Below are positions 45,702-55,866 of a stretch of 64,000 nucleotides of DNA, piece by piece (the first letter of the stretch is position 1; each line of letters begins with the position of its first letter). The position numbers were made by a program, and so were the translations under genes. Below the pieces are notes generated by a model that was not told the origin of the DNA, made no database searches, and worked only from the letters and a program-made list of their open reading frames with translations. Where the stretch lies: contig CAVXOE010000014.1 in NCBI GenBank assembly GCA_963763365.1, forward strand, positions 62,001 to 126,000, in the 5' to 3' direction. Source of the stretch: VAZQ01 sp963763365 (lineage in GTDB: Bacteria; Pseudomonadota; Alphaproteobacteria; Rhizobiales; Xanthobacteraceae).

Positions 45702-46942
45702 TCGCCCGAACCGACGAGGCACGCGTGATCCGGCGGCGGCATGTCATCTATGTCGAGGGCTACGATCCACAGGGCGCGAAGGGCTATTACCGCATGTTCG
45801 AGCGCGGCTTTGCGCGCTTCCTGAAGATCTGGCCCCTCAAGACGCAGCTCGGTGCGTTGCAAGTCGAGTCGGAGGACTTCGCGCGCTGGGACATCGAAGC
45901 GGCCGGCCCGAACTGGCAAGTTACGACCCGCTACGACTTCCTGCGGCAGGAGCACATCATTCGCGGCAACATGGGGCAGCCGCTGTGGCTGCAGGTTCCG
46001 GCCGCGATCGGCTGGGCGTTCGACTACATCGTCAGCGGTGCGATGGCACGCGTGCTGCGGGCCTCGGGATATTTCGGCTCGGTGCTGCTTTATTTCCAGA
46101 GCATGCTGCTGCTCTGGGTTGGCGTATCGCTCCTGGGCGGATGGCTGATCGCGCACCTGGCTGCGCGCTACGGCGGTCTGCCGTTGCTTGTCATCATTCC
46201 GCTCGGCCTTGCGGCCGCCCTCGCGATCCTTCTTCTGCTGCGCAGGCTCGCCGACCGTTGGTTCGTGGTCCAGATCAACAACCACTGGCCGCATCTGTGC
46301 GCGTTCGCGCGCGGCGAGCCGACCTGCTTCGACCCGTCGATCGAAGCCTGCGCGCAGCGGCTGATCGCTGCCGTGTCGGCGAACGACGCTGACGAGATCG
46401 TCGTGATCGGCCATAGCGGCGGCGGCGCGCTCGCGCCGGCCGTCGTCGTGCGCGCGCTCGAACTGGACCCGGAGATCGGCCGCCGCGGGCCGCCGGTCAC
46501 GCTCTTGACGCTCGGCTCGATCGCGCCGGGTGCGGCGCTGCATCCAAAGGCCGAAAAGCTGCGCGCCTTGTTCGCCCGCCTCGCGGTCGAGCCGTCGGTG
46601 CGCTGGATCGACTGCCAGACCCGCCTCGACGTGATGAATTTCTGGGACTTCGACCCGGTCGAAGGGATCGGCGTGCACGTCGGCGCCGAGCGTTGCAATC
46701 CGCTCGTCTGGAATCTGCGCCTGCGCGACATGCTGGCCGACGAGTTCGTCAACCGCAACCGGCTCAATTTCTTCCGGCTGCACTATCAGTTCATCATGGC
46801 GAACGATCACCGCGCGCCGTACGACTATTTCATGCTGGTGTGCGGTCCGCTGCCGGTCGCGACCTGGGCCCGCGATCCGCAGGCCACGCTGGCGGCCTTT
46901 GGGGAAGACGCAAGTCTATCGATCGGCCAAGGCGGCGCTTGA
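45698..46942 (+). CDS. Membrane-embedded alpha/beta hydrolase-like protein
   Basis: 414 residues. HVIYVEGYDPQGAKGYYRMFERG at the N-terminus, then two hydrophobic helices (~126-155 and 162-184) inserted before the nucleophile elbow IGHSGGGALAP (238-248), and a DHRAPYDYF tail with a candidate catalytic His. A membrane insert in the middle of the hydrolase is unusual. GTG 45698 overlaps the methyltransferase stop in GTGA, so the two are translationally coupled. The function is not known. Confidence 0.72.
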   Translation: MIARTDEARVIRRRHVIYVEGYDPQGAKGYYRMFERGFARFLKIWPLKTQLGALQVESEDFARWDIEAAGPNWQVTTRYDFLRQEHIIRGNMGQPLWLQVPAAIGWAFDYIVSGAMARVLRASGYFGSVLLYFQSMLLLWVGVSLLGGWLIAHLAARYGGLPLLVIIPLGLAAALAILLLLRRLADRWFVVQINNHWPHLCAFARGEPTCFDPSIEACAQRLIAAVSANDADEIVVIGHSGGGALAPAVVVRALELDPEIGRRGPPVTLLTLGSIAPGAALHPKAEKLRALFARLAVEPSVRWIDCQTRLDVMNFWDFDPVEGIGVHVGAERCNPLVWNLRLRDMLADEFVNRNRLNFFRLHYQFIMANDHRAPYDYFMLVCGPLPVATWARDPQATLAAFGEDASLSIGQGGA

Positions 46943-46949
46943 TCCGTGC

Positions 46950-47070
46950 CGTCATGCCCGGCCTTGTGCCGGGCATCCACGACTTTCTTAATCGCGACGA
47001 ACAGGGCGTGGATGGCCGGGACACCAGGGCGTTTACGCCCGTCTTCGACGGGCTATGCCCGGCCATGACG
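46950..47070. repeat. Dispersed intergenic repeat, GTCATGCCCGGCC...CCGGGCATCCACG family
   Basis: Left GCCGTCATGCCCGGCCTTGTGCCGGGCATCCACG, right GGCTATGCCCGGCCATGACGC, with inner hairpins. A related half lies at 63033. Between convergent genes. Confidence 0.75.
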
Positions 47071-47097
47071 CAGATGGGGCGGCGCGCTGCGAAGCAA

Positions 47098-47520
47098 TCA
47101 CCCCGCGGAGAGCCGCTCGATGACCTCGCGCGGGAGGGGAGAACTCTTCATGCCTTCCGGGGTGGTCGGGTCGCCGCGTACCCAGACCCTGGTCTCGAAA
47201 CCTTCCACGGCGAGCTGGCCGCCCTTGGTCAGGCGATGGCGCACGTCGAAGCTCGAACGGCGGAATGCCGCGACTGTGCTCTCGACCACGACGTCGTCCC
47301 CGAAGCGCGTTGGGACGAGAAAGCGCGCATGGGTGTTGACCAGCGGATGACCGCCGAAATCGTAAACCTTGAGGTACTGATGCTTGGTCATGCCGAGCGC
47401 GCACTCGATCAGCGCCGTGGTGGATGCGTCGAAGATCGCGAGATAGCGTGGGTAGAAGACGATACCCGCAGGATCGCAGTCGCCCCATTCGATGCGCACG
47501 GTGCGCGTATTGACAAGCAT
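47098..47520 (-). CDS. Acyl-CoA thioesterase of the 4-hydroxybenzoyl-CoA thioesterase (hot-dog) family
   Basis: 140 residues, single hot-dog domain. The catalytic Asp lies in RIEWGDCDPAGIVFYPRYLAIFD (Asp near residue 16), the pattern of 4-hydroxybenzoyl-CoA thioesterases. It hydrolyses an aryl- or acyl-CoA to the free acid. It is the last gene of a minus-strand run with an SDR and a thiolase, where it could release a shortened aromatic acid. A hydroxybenzoyl-type substrate is inferred from context. Confidence 0.9.
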   Translation of the reverse strand: MLVNTRTVRIEWGDCDPAGIVFYPRYLAIFDASTTALIECALGMTKHQYLKVYDFGGHPLVNTHARFLVPTRFGDDVVVESTVAAFRRSSFDVRHRLTKGGQLAVEGFETRVWVRGDPTTPEGMKSSPLPREVIERLSAG

Positions 47521-47542
47521 TGTCGGTAGACCCCGGATTGCT

Positions 47543-48304
47543 TCAGCGCGGCGCCATGCGCAGCGCGCCGTCGAGGCGGATCACCTCGCCGTTGAGGTAG
47601 GTGTTCTCGACGATTTGGCGCACCAGTGAGGCGAACTGCTCCGGCCGTCCGAGCAGCTTCGGGAACGGCACCGACGCGGCAAGACTCTTCTGCGCCTCCT
47701 CGGGCAGCGCAAACAGCATCGGTGTATGGAAGATGCCGGGCGCGATGGCGTTGACGCGGATGCCGAACTGCGCGAACTCGCGCGCCGCCGGCATGACGAG
47801 GGCCGCGACGCCGCCCTTGGAGGCCGAGTACGCCGCCTGGCCGATCTGGCCCTCGAAGGCAGCGACCGAGGCGGTCGAGATGATGACGCCGCGCTCGCCG
47901 TCGGCGAGCGGCGTGACGTTCTGCATGTCGGCGGCCGCGAGCCGCATCATGTTGAAGGTGCCGATCAGGTTGATGTTGATGACACGCGCGAAGTCTTCCA
48001 GCGGCTGCGGCCCGTCGCGCCCGACGATGCGCTTCGCCGGACCGATGCCGGCGCAATTGATCAGGATGCGCGCCACACCGTTCTTGCTGCGCGCCTCGGC
48101 GAGGGCCGCGGTGGCCTCCTCGGCGCTGGTGACGTCACATTTGATAGCGAGGCCGCCAATCTTCTTGGCGACCGCCTGCGCCCCATCGAGGTTGACGTCG
48201 AGGCAGGCGACCTTGGCGCCGGCCTGCGCCAGCATCTCGGCGGTGGCGGCGCCGAGCCCCGAAGCGCCGCCGGTCACGATCGCCGTATGTCCTTTGATGT
48301 CCAT
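47543..48304 (-). CDS. SDR dehydrogenase, 3-hydroxyacyl-CoA dehydrogenase type
   Basis: 253 residues. MDIKGHTAIVTGGASGLGAAT (TGGASGLG cofactor loop), Asp after strand 2 (ACLDVN, NAD preference), INCAGIG, catalytic Ser in ISTASVAAF and YSASKGG. The ending QIVENTYLNGEVIRLDGALRMAPR is the type II 3-hydroxyacyl-CoA dehydrogenase (HSD17B10-like) signature. It sits 2 bp downstream of the thiolase end, giving a beta-oxidation pair. Confidence 0.92.
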   Translation of the reverse strand: MDIKGHTAIVTGGASGLGAATAEMLAQAGAKVACLDVNLDGAQAVAKKIGGLAIKCDVTSAEEATAALAEARSKNGVARILINCAGIGPAKRIVGRDGPQPLEDFARVININLIGTFNMMRLAAADMQNVTPLADGERGVIISTASVAAFEGQIGQAAYSASKGGVAALVMPAAREFAQFGIRVNAIAPGIFHTPMLFALPEEAQKSLAASVPFPKLLGRPEQFASLVRQIVENTYLNGEVIRLDGALRMAPR

Positions 48305-48306
48305 CG

Positions 48307-49558
48307 TCAGTTTTTCCGCATGTTTGCAGCGTCGGTGTTTTCGATCACCATCGCGATGCCCTGGCCGCCGCCGATGCAGGCGGACGCGATGCCGTAGCGC
48401 GTGCCCGAGCGCTTCAATTCTCGTGCCAATGTGATCGCGAGCCGCACGCCCGTTGCTCCGAGCGGATGCCCGATGGCGATTGCGCCGCCGTTGACGTTGA
48501 GCTTGCCTTCGTCGATGCCCAGTTCGCGCGCGCAGGCCATCACCTGCGCGCCGAACGCCTCGTTGATTTCGAAGCGGTCGATGTCGGAGAGCTTCAGCCC
48601 CGAGCGTTCCAGCACCGCCTTGATCGCCGGCACCGGGCCGATGCCCATGATCTCGGGCGGCACGCCGACCACCGCGCCCGCCACCACGCGGGCGAGCGGC
48701 GTCTTGCCGGATTTCTTCACGTAGCCGGAGGATGCGACCAGCGCCGCCGCCGCACCATCGACGATGGCCGACGAATTGCCACCGGTCTGCACGCCGCCGA
48801 ACGCCGGGCGGATTTTCTGCAGTGCTTCGAGCGGGGAGGGCCGTACATGGGTGTCGGCAGCCAGTTCCTTCTCGCCCTTGAGTTTGAGCCCGCGGGGCTT
48901 GTAGTTCGCAAGCTCGAAGCTTTCGTTCGTCACCGGCGCGATCTCGCCTGCAAGGAAGCCCGATTTCTGCGCCGCGACGGCGCGCTCGAAGCTCTTCACC
49001 GCGTAGGCGTCCACCTCCGGCCGGGTGATCTGGTACTGGCGCGCGAGATTTTCCGCCGTGTCGCCCATGTTGACGTTGGCGGAGGGGTCCATCAGCGCTT
49101 CCCAGAGGAAGTCCTTGAACTCGACCTGTCCCAGCCGGAAGCCGCCGCGATGCGTGTACGCGCAGATCGGGTTGCGGCTCATCGAACTCGGTGCCGACGC
49201 AGAGCGCCACGTCGGCGCGCTGCTGCGACACCGCGTCCGACGCCTTCATGATGATCTCGATGCCGGTGCCGCACACCCGCTGCACCATCTCGGCCGGTAC
49301 CTCGATCGGCACGCCGGAATAAAGCCCGACGTGGCGCGGCAGCACGAAGGCGTCGAAGCTCGCCTGCGCCATGTTGCCGGTGATCACCATGCCGACATCG
49401 GCGGGCTTCACGCCCGAGCGGGCGAAGACCTCGCGCGCCGCTTTGATGCCGAGATCGGTGGGCGAGACGTTGGCCAGCGCGCCGTTGTAGTCGGCGAACG
49501 GGGTGCGCACGCCGTCGAGCAACCAGGCGTCCGGGAAGCTGATGGCAAGGCCGGTCAT
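48307..49558 (-). pseudogene. Acetyl-CoA C-acyltransferase (thiolase), interrupted by an apparent one-base insertion
   Basis: ATG 49558 (MTGLAISFPDAWLLDGVRTPF) encodes ~120 residues including active-site Cys in VQRVCGTGIEI. After ALCVGTE the frame shifts. The other frame carries SMSRNPICAYTHRGGFRLG through GHPLGATGVRL and the C-terminal Cys in ASACIGGGQGIAM to 48307. Removing one A of AA at 49185-49186 rebuilds GTESMSRNPICAYTHR and a ~416-residue protein. The corrected site reads GACTC (GANTC). Without the fix the first frame reads through nonsense into the SDR gene, producing a false long fusion. Confidence 0.88.
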
Positions 49559-49616
49559 CGGAGTCCTTTCACTGCGCGCTCAAAGCCAAGTTTAAGCCCA
49601 CGGCCGTGCCGCATCT

Positions 49617-49752
49617 TACCCTCCCCCCGCGAGCGCTTGCGAGCGGTGGGGAGGGTCGGCGCGATAGCGCCGGGGTGGGGGGTGTCTTCGTTGACGTGAG
49701 AGCAGATGCCCCCCACCCCCGACCCGTCCCCACCGCTGCGCGGGGGAGGGGA
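49617..49752. repeat. Long intergenic inverted repeat, CCCTCCCCCCGCGAGCG family
   Basis: Left ACCCTCCCCCCGCGAGCGCTTGCGAGCGGTGGGGAGGGT with GGGGTGGGGGGTGTC, right CCCCCCACCCCCGACCCGTCCCCACCGCTGCGCGGGGGA. Same family as 40637 and 54357. It fills the gap 49559-49807. Confidence 0.85.
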
Positions 49753-49807
49753 GCGAGCCGCCGGTGCTTGGGGCGATCAATCTCATCGGCATGAATCGCG
49801 CGTACCG

Positions 49808-51694
49808 TCACTTGTGCGCATCGATCACAACGACGCGCGGCGAAGGCGGGTCGGTGTAGAGCTCGTCGACCAGCGTGGCGCGATGGCGGAGCACCATGCG
49901 CTGGTTGAGTGAACCCTTGTCGGTGGCCTCGCCGACGTCAAGCGACGGCGGGTCGAGAAGGAGATGCGCGCGGCAGACGCGATTGGAGCCGCCGGTCGCC
50001 TGCCGGGCGAACGCGTTGAGACGGCTACGCATCTCGGCCATCACGTTCGGATGATAGAGCAGGTCGCTCAAAGGCGCGTCAGGCGGCAGGTCAGGCGCAA
50101 GGCCACGGCAGGCCGCGACATCAGGGAAGATGAAGATGCCGATCTCGTCGCGGTCGGCGCCGGCGATCACCGCATCCTTCGCGTAAGGAGCAAAGTGCTC
50201 CACGACCCGCGCGCGCAACGGCCCGACGCTGACCCAGGTGCCGCTCGCGAGCTTGAAGTCCTCGGCGGTGCGGCCGTCGAACAGCAGTCCGTGGCCGGGA
50301 TTCGCCGGATCCTCGAACTTCAGCGCGTCGCCAAGGCGATAGAAGCCCTCCTCGTCGAACGAGCGCGCGGTCAGGTCCGGCTGGCGCCAGTAGCCCGGCG
50401 TGATGTGTGGCCCGCGCACGCGCGCGTCGAGCTTGCCTTCCATCGGCACGAGCTTGAGCTCGGAGCCGGGCGGCGGCAGCCCCATGTTGGTCGAGTGGTG
50501 GCTCTCCCACACCCGCGCCATGGCGAACGGCGCGGTCTCGGTCGAGCCCAGCCCGGTCAGAAAGAGAATCCGCTCGCCGCAGGTCTTGATCGCCAACTCC
50601 TTCATCTCGTCGAACACCGGCTGTGCGAGTGCCGCGCCCGCGAACCACAGCACCTTGAGGCGGCTGAAGAAGTTCCGGCGCAGTTCGTCGTCGGCGCGGA
50701 AATAGGGGATCAGCGCCTCGTAGCCCTTGGGCACCGTGAAGTACCAGGTCGGCGCGATCTCGCGCAGGTTGCGCACCGTCTCGTCGATCAGTCCGGGTAC
50801 CGGCTTGCCCTCGTCGATATACATCGTGCCGCCGTTCATCAGCACGAGGCCAACGTCGTGATTGCCGCCGGCGGTGTGATGCCAGGGCGCCCAGTCGACG
50901 ATCACCGGTGGCTCGTCCTGGAAGAACGCCAGCGACGTGTGCAGCATCACTTGGTTCGAGCACCACATGCGCTGGGTGTTGATCACGCCCTTCGGCATGC
51001 CGGTCGAGCCGGAGGTGAAGAGGACTTTGGCGATGGTGTCCGGTCCGACGGCGGCATGCGCAGCGTCGGCTGCGCGGTCGGGCGCTGCGCCGATGAGATC
51101 GCTGAACAGCGTGGTCGGACGGCGCGGCGAGGGGTTACGTGTCACCACGACTTCGAGCGCCGGCGAAACCGCCTGCTCGATCGCGCGCGCGAACTGTTGA
51201 CCGTCGGCCGCGAACACGAGCCCCGGCGTGAGGAGGTCGAGGATATGCTTGAGCCGGGCGAAGTCGGTCGAGACGAGCGAATAGGGCGGCGAGATCGGCG
51301 CGTAAGGGATGCCGATATACATCGCAGCGAGGCCGAGGAGCGCGTGCTCGATGTCGTTACCGGACAGGATCACGATCGGCCGCTCGGGCGAGAGATCGCG
51401 GCGCAGGAGCGAGGTGGCGATCCGCCGTACGTACTCCATGGCCTGCGCGTAGCTCACGCGGCGCCAGCCGCCCGCGGCGTCGCGCTGCGCCATGAAGGTG
51501 CGGTCGGGTGCCGCTTGCGCCCAATGCTCCAGACGTTCGGTCAGCTTCGCCGGATAGGGCGCGAGCGCGTGCGGCGAGCGAATATAGATCGTACCGTCCG
51601 GCCGGTGGTCGAATAGAGCCTCGCGCGGCCCAAGCCGTACCGCGCGCACCGGCGCGGCGGGATCGGGACGCTGCTCTGTCAGCGGCATTGGCAT
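49808..51694 (-). CDS. fcs: Feruloyl-CoA synthetase-like AMP-dependent acyl-CoA ligase
   Basis: 628 residues. ATP-binding VLFTSGSTGMPKGVINTQRM, adenylate motif TGLGSTETAPFAMA and the RLGDALKF region near the C-terminal hinge. Its length and the APWHHTAGGNHDVGLVLMNGGTMYID segment match the long feruloyl-CoA synthase (Fcs) group rather than 4-coumarate ligases. It activates hydroxycinnamates with ATP and CoA. The C-terminal catalytic Lys is less obvious. The enoyl-CoA hydratase gene ends 15 bp upstream on the same strand. Start ATG 51694; Met3 is also possible. Confidence 0.85.
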   Translation of the reverse strand: MPMPLTEQRPDPAAPVRAVRLGPREALFDHRPDGTIYIRSPHALAPYPAKLTERLEHWAQAAPDRTFMAQRDAAGGWRRVSYAQAMEYVRRIATSLLRRDLSPERPIVILSGNDIEHALLGLAAMYIGIPYAPISPPYSLVSTDFARLKHILDLLTPGLVFAADGQQFARAIEQAVSPALEVVVTRNPSPRRPTTLFSDLIGAAPDRAADAAHAAVGPDTIAKVLFTSGSTGMPKGVINTQRMWCSNQVMLHTSLAFFQDEPPVIVDWAPWHHTAGGNHDVGLVLMNGGTMYIDEGKPVPGLIDETVRNLREIAPTWYFTVPKGYEALIPYFRADDELRRNFFSRLKVLWFAGAALAQPVFDEMKELAIKTCGERILFLTGLGSTETAPFAMARVWESHHSTNMGLPPPGSELKLVPMEGKLDARVRGPHITPGYWRQPDLTARSFDEEGFYRLGDALKFEDPANPGHGLLFDGRTAEDFKLASGTWVSVGPLRARVVEHFAPYAKDAVIAGADRDEIGIFIFPDVAACRGLAPDLPPDAPLSDLLYHPNVMAEMRSRLNAFARQATGGSNRVCRAHLLLDPPSLDVGEATDKGSLNQRMVLRHRATLVDELYTDPPSPRVVVIDAHK

Positions 51695-51709
51695 CGGCGA
51701 TTGGTCGGC

Positions 51710-52522
51710 TCAGTGTCGATTGTGCACCGTCTTCGGCGCGCGCTTTTCCAGGAATGCCTTGAGCCGCGCTTTGGCCTCATCGTCCCCCTGCGCGATTGAC
51801 GAAATCAGCGCCTCGGTAAGGTAGCCGCTGGCGCGGTCCTGTTCGGCGATGCGCGGCAAGACGTGAATCACGGCGAAATTGGTCATCGGCGCGTTGCCGG
51901 CGATGCGTTTGGCAAGCTCGACGCCCTTGGCGAGCCCGGCGCCGGCCGCGACCAGATAATGCGAGACGCCGAGTGCCTGACCTTCCTCCGCGCCGTAGGT
52001 GCGGCCGGTGAGCATCATGTCCATCATGCGCGAGGTGCCGATGAGGCGCGGCACCCGCACCGACCCGCCGCCGCCGACGAAGATGCCGCGCGAGCCTTCC
52101 GGCAGGGCGTAATAGGTGGAAGCCTCCGCCACCCGGATATGGGTCGCGGCCGCGAGCTCCAGCCCGCCGCCGACCACCGCGCCATGCAGCACCGAGACCA
52201 CCGGCACCTTGCCGAACTCGATCTTGTCGAACGCGCGGTGCCAGGAGCGCGAATGCGCGATGCCTTGCACGACGTTGCGCTCGGTCAGCTCGGTGAGATC
52301 GAGACCGGCGGAGAAATGCTCGCCCTCGGCGGCGAGTACGACCGCCTTGATGTCCTCCGGCAGCGCGTCGAAGAACGCCTCGATGCCGAACACCGTCGGA
52401 TCGTCGAGCGCGTTGCGCTTCTGCGCCCGCGTCAGCGTCAGGATGGCGATGTCGTCGCGGCGCTCGGCCTTGAGCGTCCGCGGCAGCTCGATCTCGAAGC
52501 CGCCGGCCGAATGGGTGCTCAC
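51710..52522 (-). CDS. Enoyl-CoA hydratase/crotonase-family protein
   Basis: 270 residues of the crotonase fold. Oxyanion-hole AEGEHFSAGLDLTEL and the VVGGGLELAAATHIRVAEAST helix are intact; the active Glu lies in the second motif (PEGSRGIFVGGGGSVRVPRLIG). In Fcs operons this enzyme hydrates feruloyl-CoA and may cleave it to vanillin or pass the 3-hydroxyacyl-CoA on to the SDR. Divergent from the CoA-transferase genes with 164 bp between starts. Confidence 0.9.
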   Translation of the reverse strand: MSTHSAGGFEIELPRTLKAERRDDIAILTLTRAQKRNALDDPTVFGIEAFFDALPEDIKAVVLAAEGEHFSAGLDLTELTERNVVQGIAHSRSWHRAFDKIEFGKVPVVSVLHGAVVGGGLELAAATHIRVAEASTYYALPEGSRGIFVGGGGSVRVPRLIGTSRMMDMMLTGRTYGAEEGQALGVSHYLVAAGAGLAKGVELAKRIAGNAPMTNFAVIHVLPRIAEQDRASGYLTEALISSIAQGDDEAKARLKAFLEKRAPKTVHNRH

Positions 52523-52686
52523 GGCTTACCTCGCAATGCGCATCATGTGCCGTTCGGTGACATTTCCGGTGAATGGGGTCAAGCAGCGCCAGCGGCGCCG
52601 CCTTTTCCGACGAGCTTTGCGGCATTTGACCCTGCCGGGGCGGCCCCGTAAATAAGCCTGCAAACACGGGATCACCGGGCAAACTC

Positions 52687-53547
52687 ATGGCGCGTTTTCT
52701 CTCGCTCGCGCAGGCGGTGGAAGAGACCATCCGGGACGGCGACGTCGTGGCGGCGGAGGGCTTTACCCACCTCATCCCGCATGCCGCCGGCCACGAGATC
52801 ATCCGTCAGAAGCGGCGCCACCTGACGTTGATCCGCATGACGCCCGACCTGATCTACGACCAGATGATCGGCATGGGCTGCGCCGACAAGCTCATCTTCT
52901 CCTGGGTGGGCAATCCCGGGGTCGGCTCGCTGCACCGTTTTCGCGACGCCTACGAGAACGGCTGGCCTTGCCCGATCGCGATCGAGGAGCATTCGCACGC
53001 CGCCATGGCCAATGCCTACGAGGCGGGCGCCGCCGGGCTCCCCTGCGCGATCTTCCGCGGTTACCTTGGTGTCGACCTGCCGAAGGTGAATCCCAACATC
53101 AAGCGCATCACCTGCCCGTTCACCGGCGAACAGCTCGCCGCGGTGCCGGCGATCAGGCCGGACGTGGCCGTGGTACACGCGCTCAAGGCCGACCGCGCCG
53201 GGAACGTCCTCGTCGAGGGCATCGTCGGTGTGCAGAAGGAAGTCGTGCTGGCGTCGAAGCGCTCCCTGGTGACGGTCGAGGAGATCGTCGAGGAATTCGG
53301 GCCGCGCAGCGCCAATGCGGTGATCCTGCCGAGCTGGACGGTCGGCGCCATCGCCTGCGTGCCGGGCGGCGCGCATCCCTCGTATGCACAGGGCTACTAC
53401 GTGCGCGACAACGCTTTCTATCTGGCCTGGGACAAGATCGCCCGCGACCGCGACACGTTCCTCGCCTGGATGAAGACCAACGTGCTGGAGCAGGGCCCGG
53501 AGGCGTTCGCGGTACATGCACGCAAGCACAAAGTGGCGGCGGAGTGA
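52687..53547 (+). CDS. CoA-transferase, alpha subunit (glutaconate/3-oxoadipate CoA-transferase family I)
   Basis: 286 residues. AVEETIRDGDVVAAEGFTHLIPHAAGHEIIRQ and the later DVAVVHALKADRAGNVLVEGIVGVQKE are typical of GctA/PcaI-like subunits. It pairs with the beta subunit that starts 5 bp after its stop. Together they move CoA between acyl groups, here plausibly succinyl-CoA to a 3-oxoadipate-type acid. The IpdAB hydrolases of steroid breakdown share the fold; the active Glu in the beta subunit argues for a real transferase. Confidence 0.88.
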   Translation: MARFLSLAQAVEETIRDGDVVAAEGFTHLIPHAAGHEIIRQKRRHLTLIRMTPDLIYDQMIGMGCADKLIFSWVGNPGVGSLHRFRDAYENGWPCPIAIEEHSHAAMANAYEAGAAGLPCAIFRGYLGVDLPKVNPNIKRITCPFTGEQLAAVPAIRPDVAVVHALKADRAGNVLVEGIVGVQKEVVLASKRSLVTVEEIVEEFGPRSANAVILPSWTVGAIACVPGGAHPSYAQGYYVRDNAFYLAWDKIARDRDTFLAWMKTNVLEQGPEAFAVHARKHKVAAE

Positions 53548-53552
53548 GCGCG

Positions 53553-54323
53553 ATGACCCACACCGCAAACGAAATGATGGTCGTCGCTGCGGCGCGGGCG
53601 CTGCGCAACACCGACATCTGCTTCGTCGGCATCGGCATGCCGTCGGCCGCCTGCAATCTCGCCCGCCTCACCCATGCGCCGGATATCACGTTGATCTACG
53701 AGTCCGGTACGATCGGCACCAGGCCCGACGTGTTGCCGCTGTCGATCGGCGACGGCGAACTCTGCGACACCGCGCTGACCACCGTCTCGGTGCCGGAAAT
53801 GTTCCGCTACTGGCTGCAGGGTGGGCGCATCACCGTGGGCTTCTTGGGCGGCGCGCAGATCGATCGTTTCGCCAACCTCAACACCACGGTGGTCGGTCCT
53901 TACGCCAAGCCGAAGACGCGGCTCCCGGGCGGCGGCGGCGCGCCCGAGATCGCCGTCGCCTGTGGCGAGATTTTCATCATCATGCGCCAGGCGACCCGCA
54001 GCTTCGTCGAGAAGCTCGACTTCTTTACGTCCTTTGGCCACGGCCAGGGCGGCGAAGACCGCGCGCGCCTCGGCATTAAGACCAAGGGGCCGACCAAGCT
54101 GGTCACCGATTTCGCCGTCTACGAGCCGGATCCGGCGACCAAGGAGATGGTCGTCACCTCCATTCATCCCGGCATCACGCGCGAGCAGATCCAGGCCAAT
54201 GCCGGCTGGCCGGTGCGCTACGCACCGGACGCCGGCGAAACACCCGCGCCGACCCCGACCGAACTCGAAGTCTTGCGCGCGCTGTATGCCCGTACTGCGC
54301 GGGCTCACGGCGAAGCAGCGTGA
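53553..54323 (+). CDS. CoA-transferase, beta subunit (glutaconate/3-oxoadipate family)
   Basis: 256 residues. The catalytic glutamate lies in TLIYESGTIG (Glu50), the site that forms the glutamyl-CoA thioester in GctB. Further family blocks are DGELCDTALTTVSVPEMFRYWLQGGRITVGFLGGAQID and NTTVVGPYAKPKTRLPGGGGAPEIA. ATG 53553 lies 5 nt after the alpha-subunit stop, with overlap of the ribosome site and the stop, so translation is coupled. Confidence 0.9.
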   Translation: MTHTANEMMVVAAARALRNTDICFVGIGMPSAACNLARLTHAPDITLIYESGTIGTRPDVLPLSIGDGELCDTALTTVSVPEMFRYWLQGGRITVGFLGGAQIDRFANLNTTVVGPYAKPKTRLPGGGGAPEIAVACGEIFIIMRQATRSFVEKLDFFTSFGHGQGGEDRARLGIKTKGPTKLVTDFAVYEPDPATKEMVVTSIHPGITREQIQANAGWPVRYAPDAGETPAPTPTELEVLRALYARTARAHGEAA

Positions 54324-54356
54324 CGGTGAGATGAAAATACGATCGCGCCACAGCTT

Positions 54357-54488
54357 ACCCTCCTCCCGCGAGCGTCAGCGAGCGGTGGGGAGGGTCGCGA
54401 GCGAAGCGAGCGGGGTGGGGGGTGTTGCGGCAAGCTCCGACATCCCCCACCCCCGACCCCTCCCCACCGCTTCGCGAGGGGAGGGGAG
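54357..54488. repeat. Long intergenic inverted repeat, CCCTCCTCCCGCGAGCG family
   Basis: Left TACCCTCCTCCCGCGAGCGTCAGCGAGCGGTGGGGAGGGTCGCGAGCGAAGCGAGCGGGGTGGGGGG; right CCCCCACCCCCGACCCCTCCCCACCGCTTCGCGAGGGGAG. Family of 40637 and 49617. Lies between the CoA-transferase and thiolase genes. Confidence 0.85.
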
Positions 54489-54531
54489 ACGAGCCGTCGC
54501 CACCATATGACCGAGCTTTAGGAATGCCGAC

Positions 54532-55746
<1,215 letters not shown>

Positions 55747-55770
55747 CTGAAGCGGAGCACGCGTTCTGCT

Positions 55771-55840
55771 GTCGTCCCCGCGAAAGCGGGGACCCATACG
55801 AACTGGCCCTGGGTCCCCGCTTTCGCGGGGATGACCGGAG
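55771..55840. repeat. Dispersed intergenic repeat, GTCGTCCCCGCGAAAGCGGGGACCC family
   Basis: CTGTCGTCCCCGCGAAAGCGGGGACCCA on the left and TGGGTCCCCGCTTTCGCGGGGATGACC on the right. Close to a copy of the 36496 element. Confidence 0.88.
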
Positions 55841-55866
55841 GTGGGATTGGAGACCATCCTGTGCCC

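Noticed and set aside
52687..54323. IpdAB steroid ring-opening hydrolase
   Set aside because: The beta subunit retains the catalytic Glu of CoA-transferases and no steroid genes are nearby.
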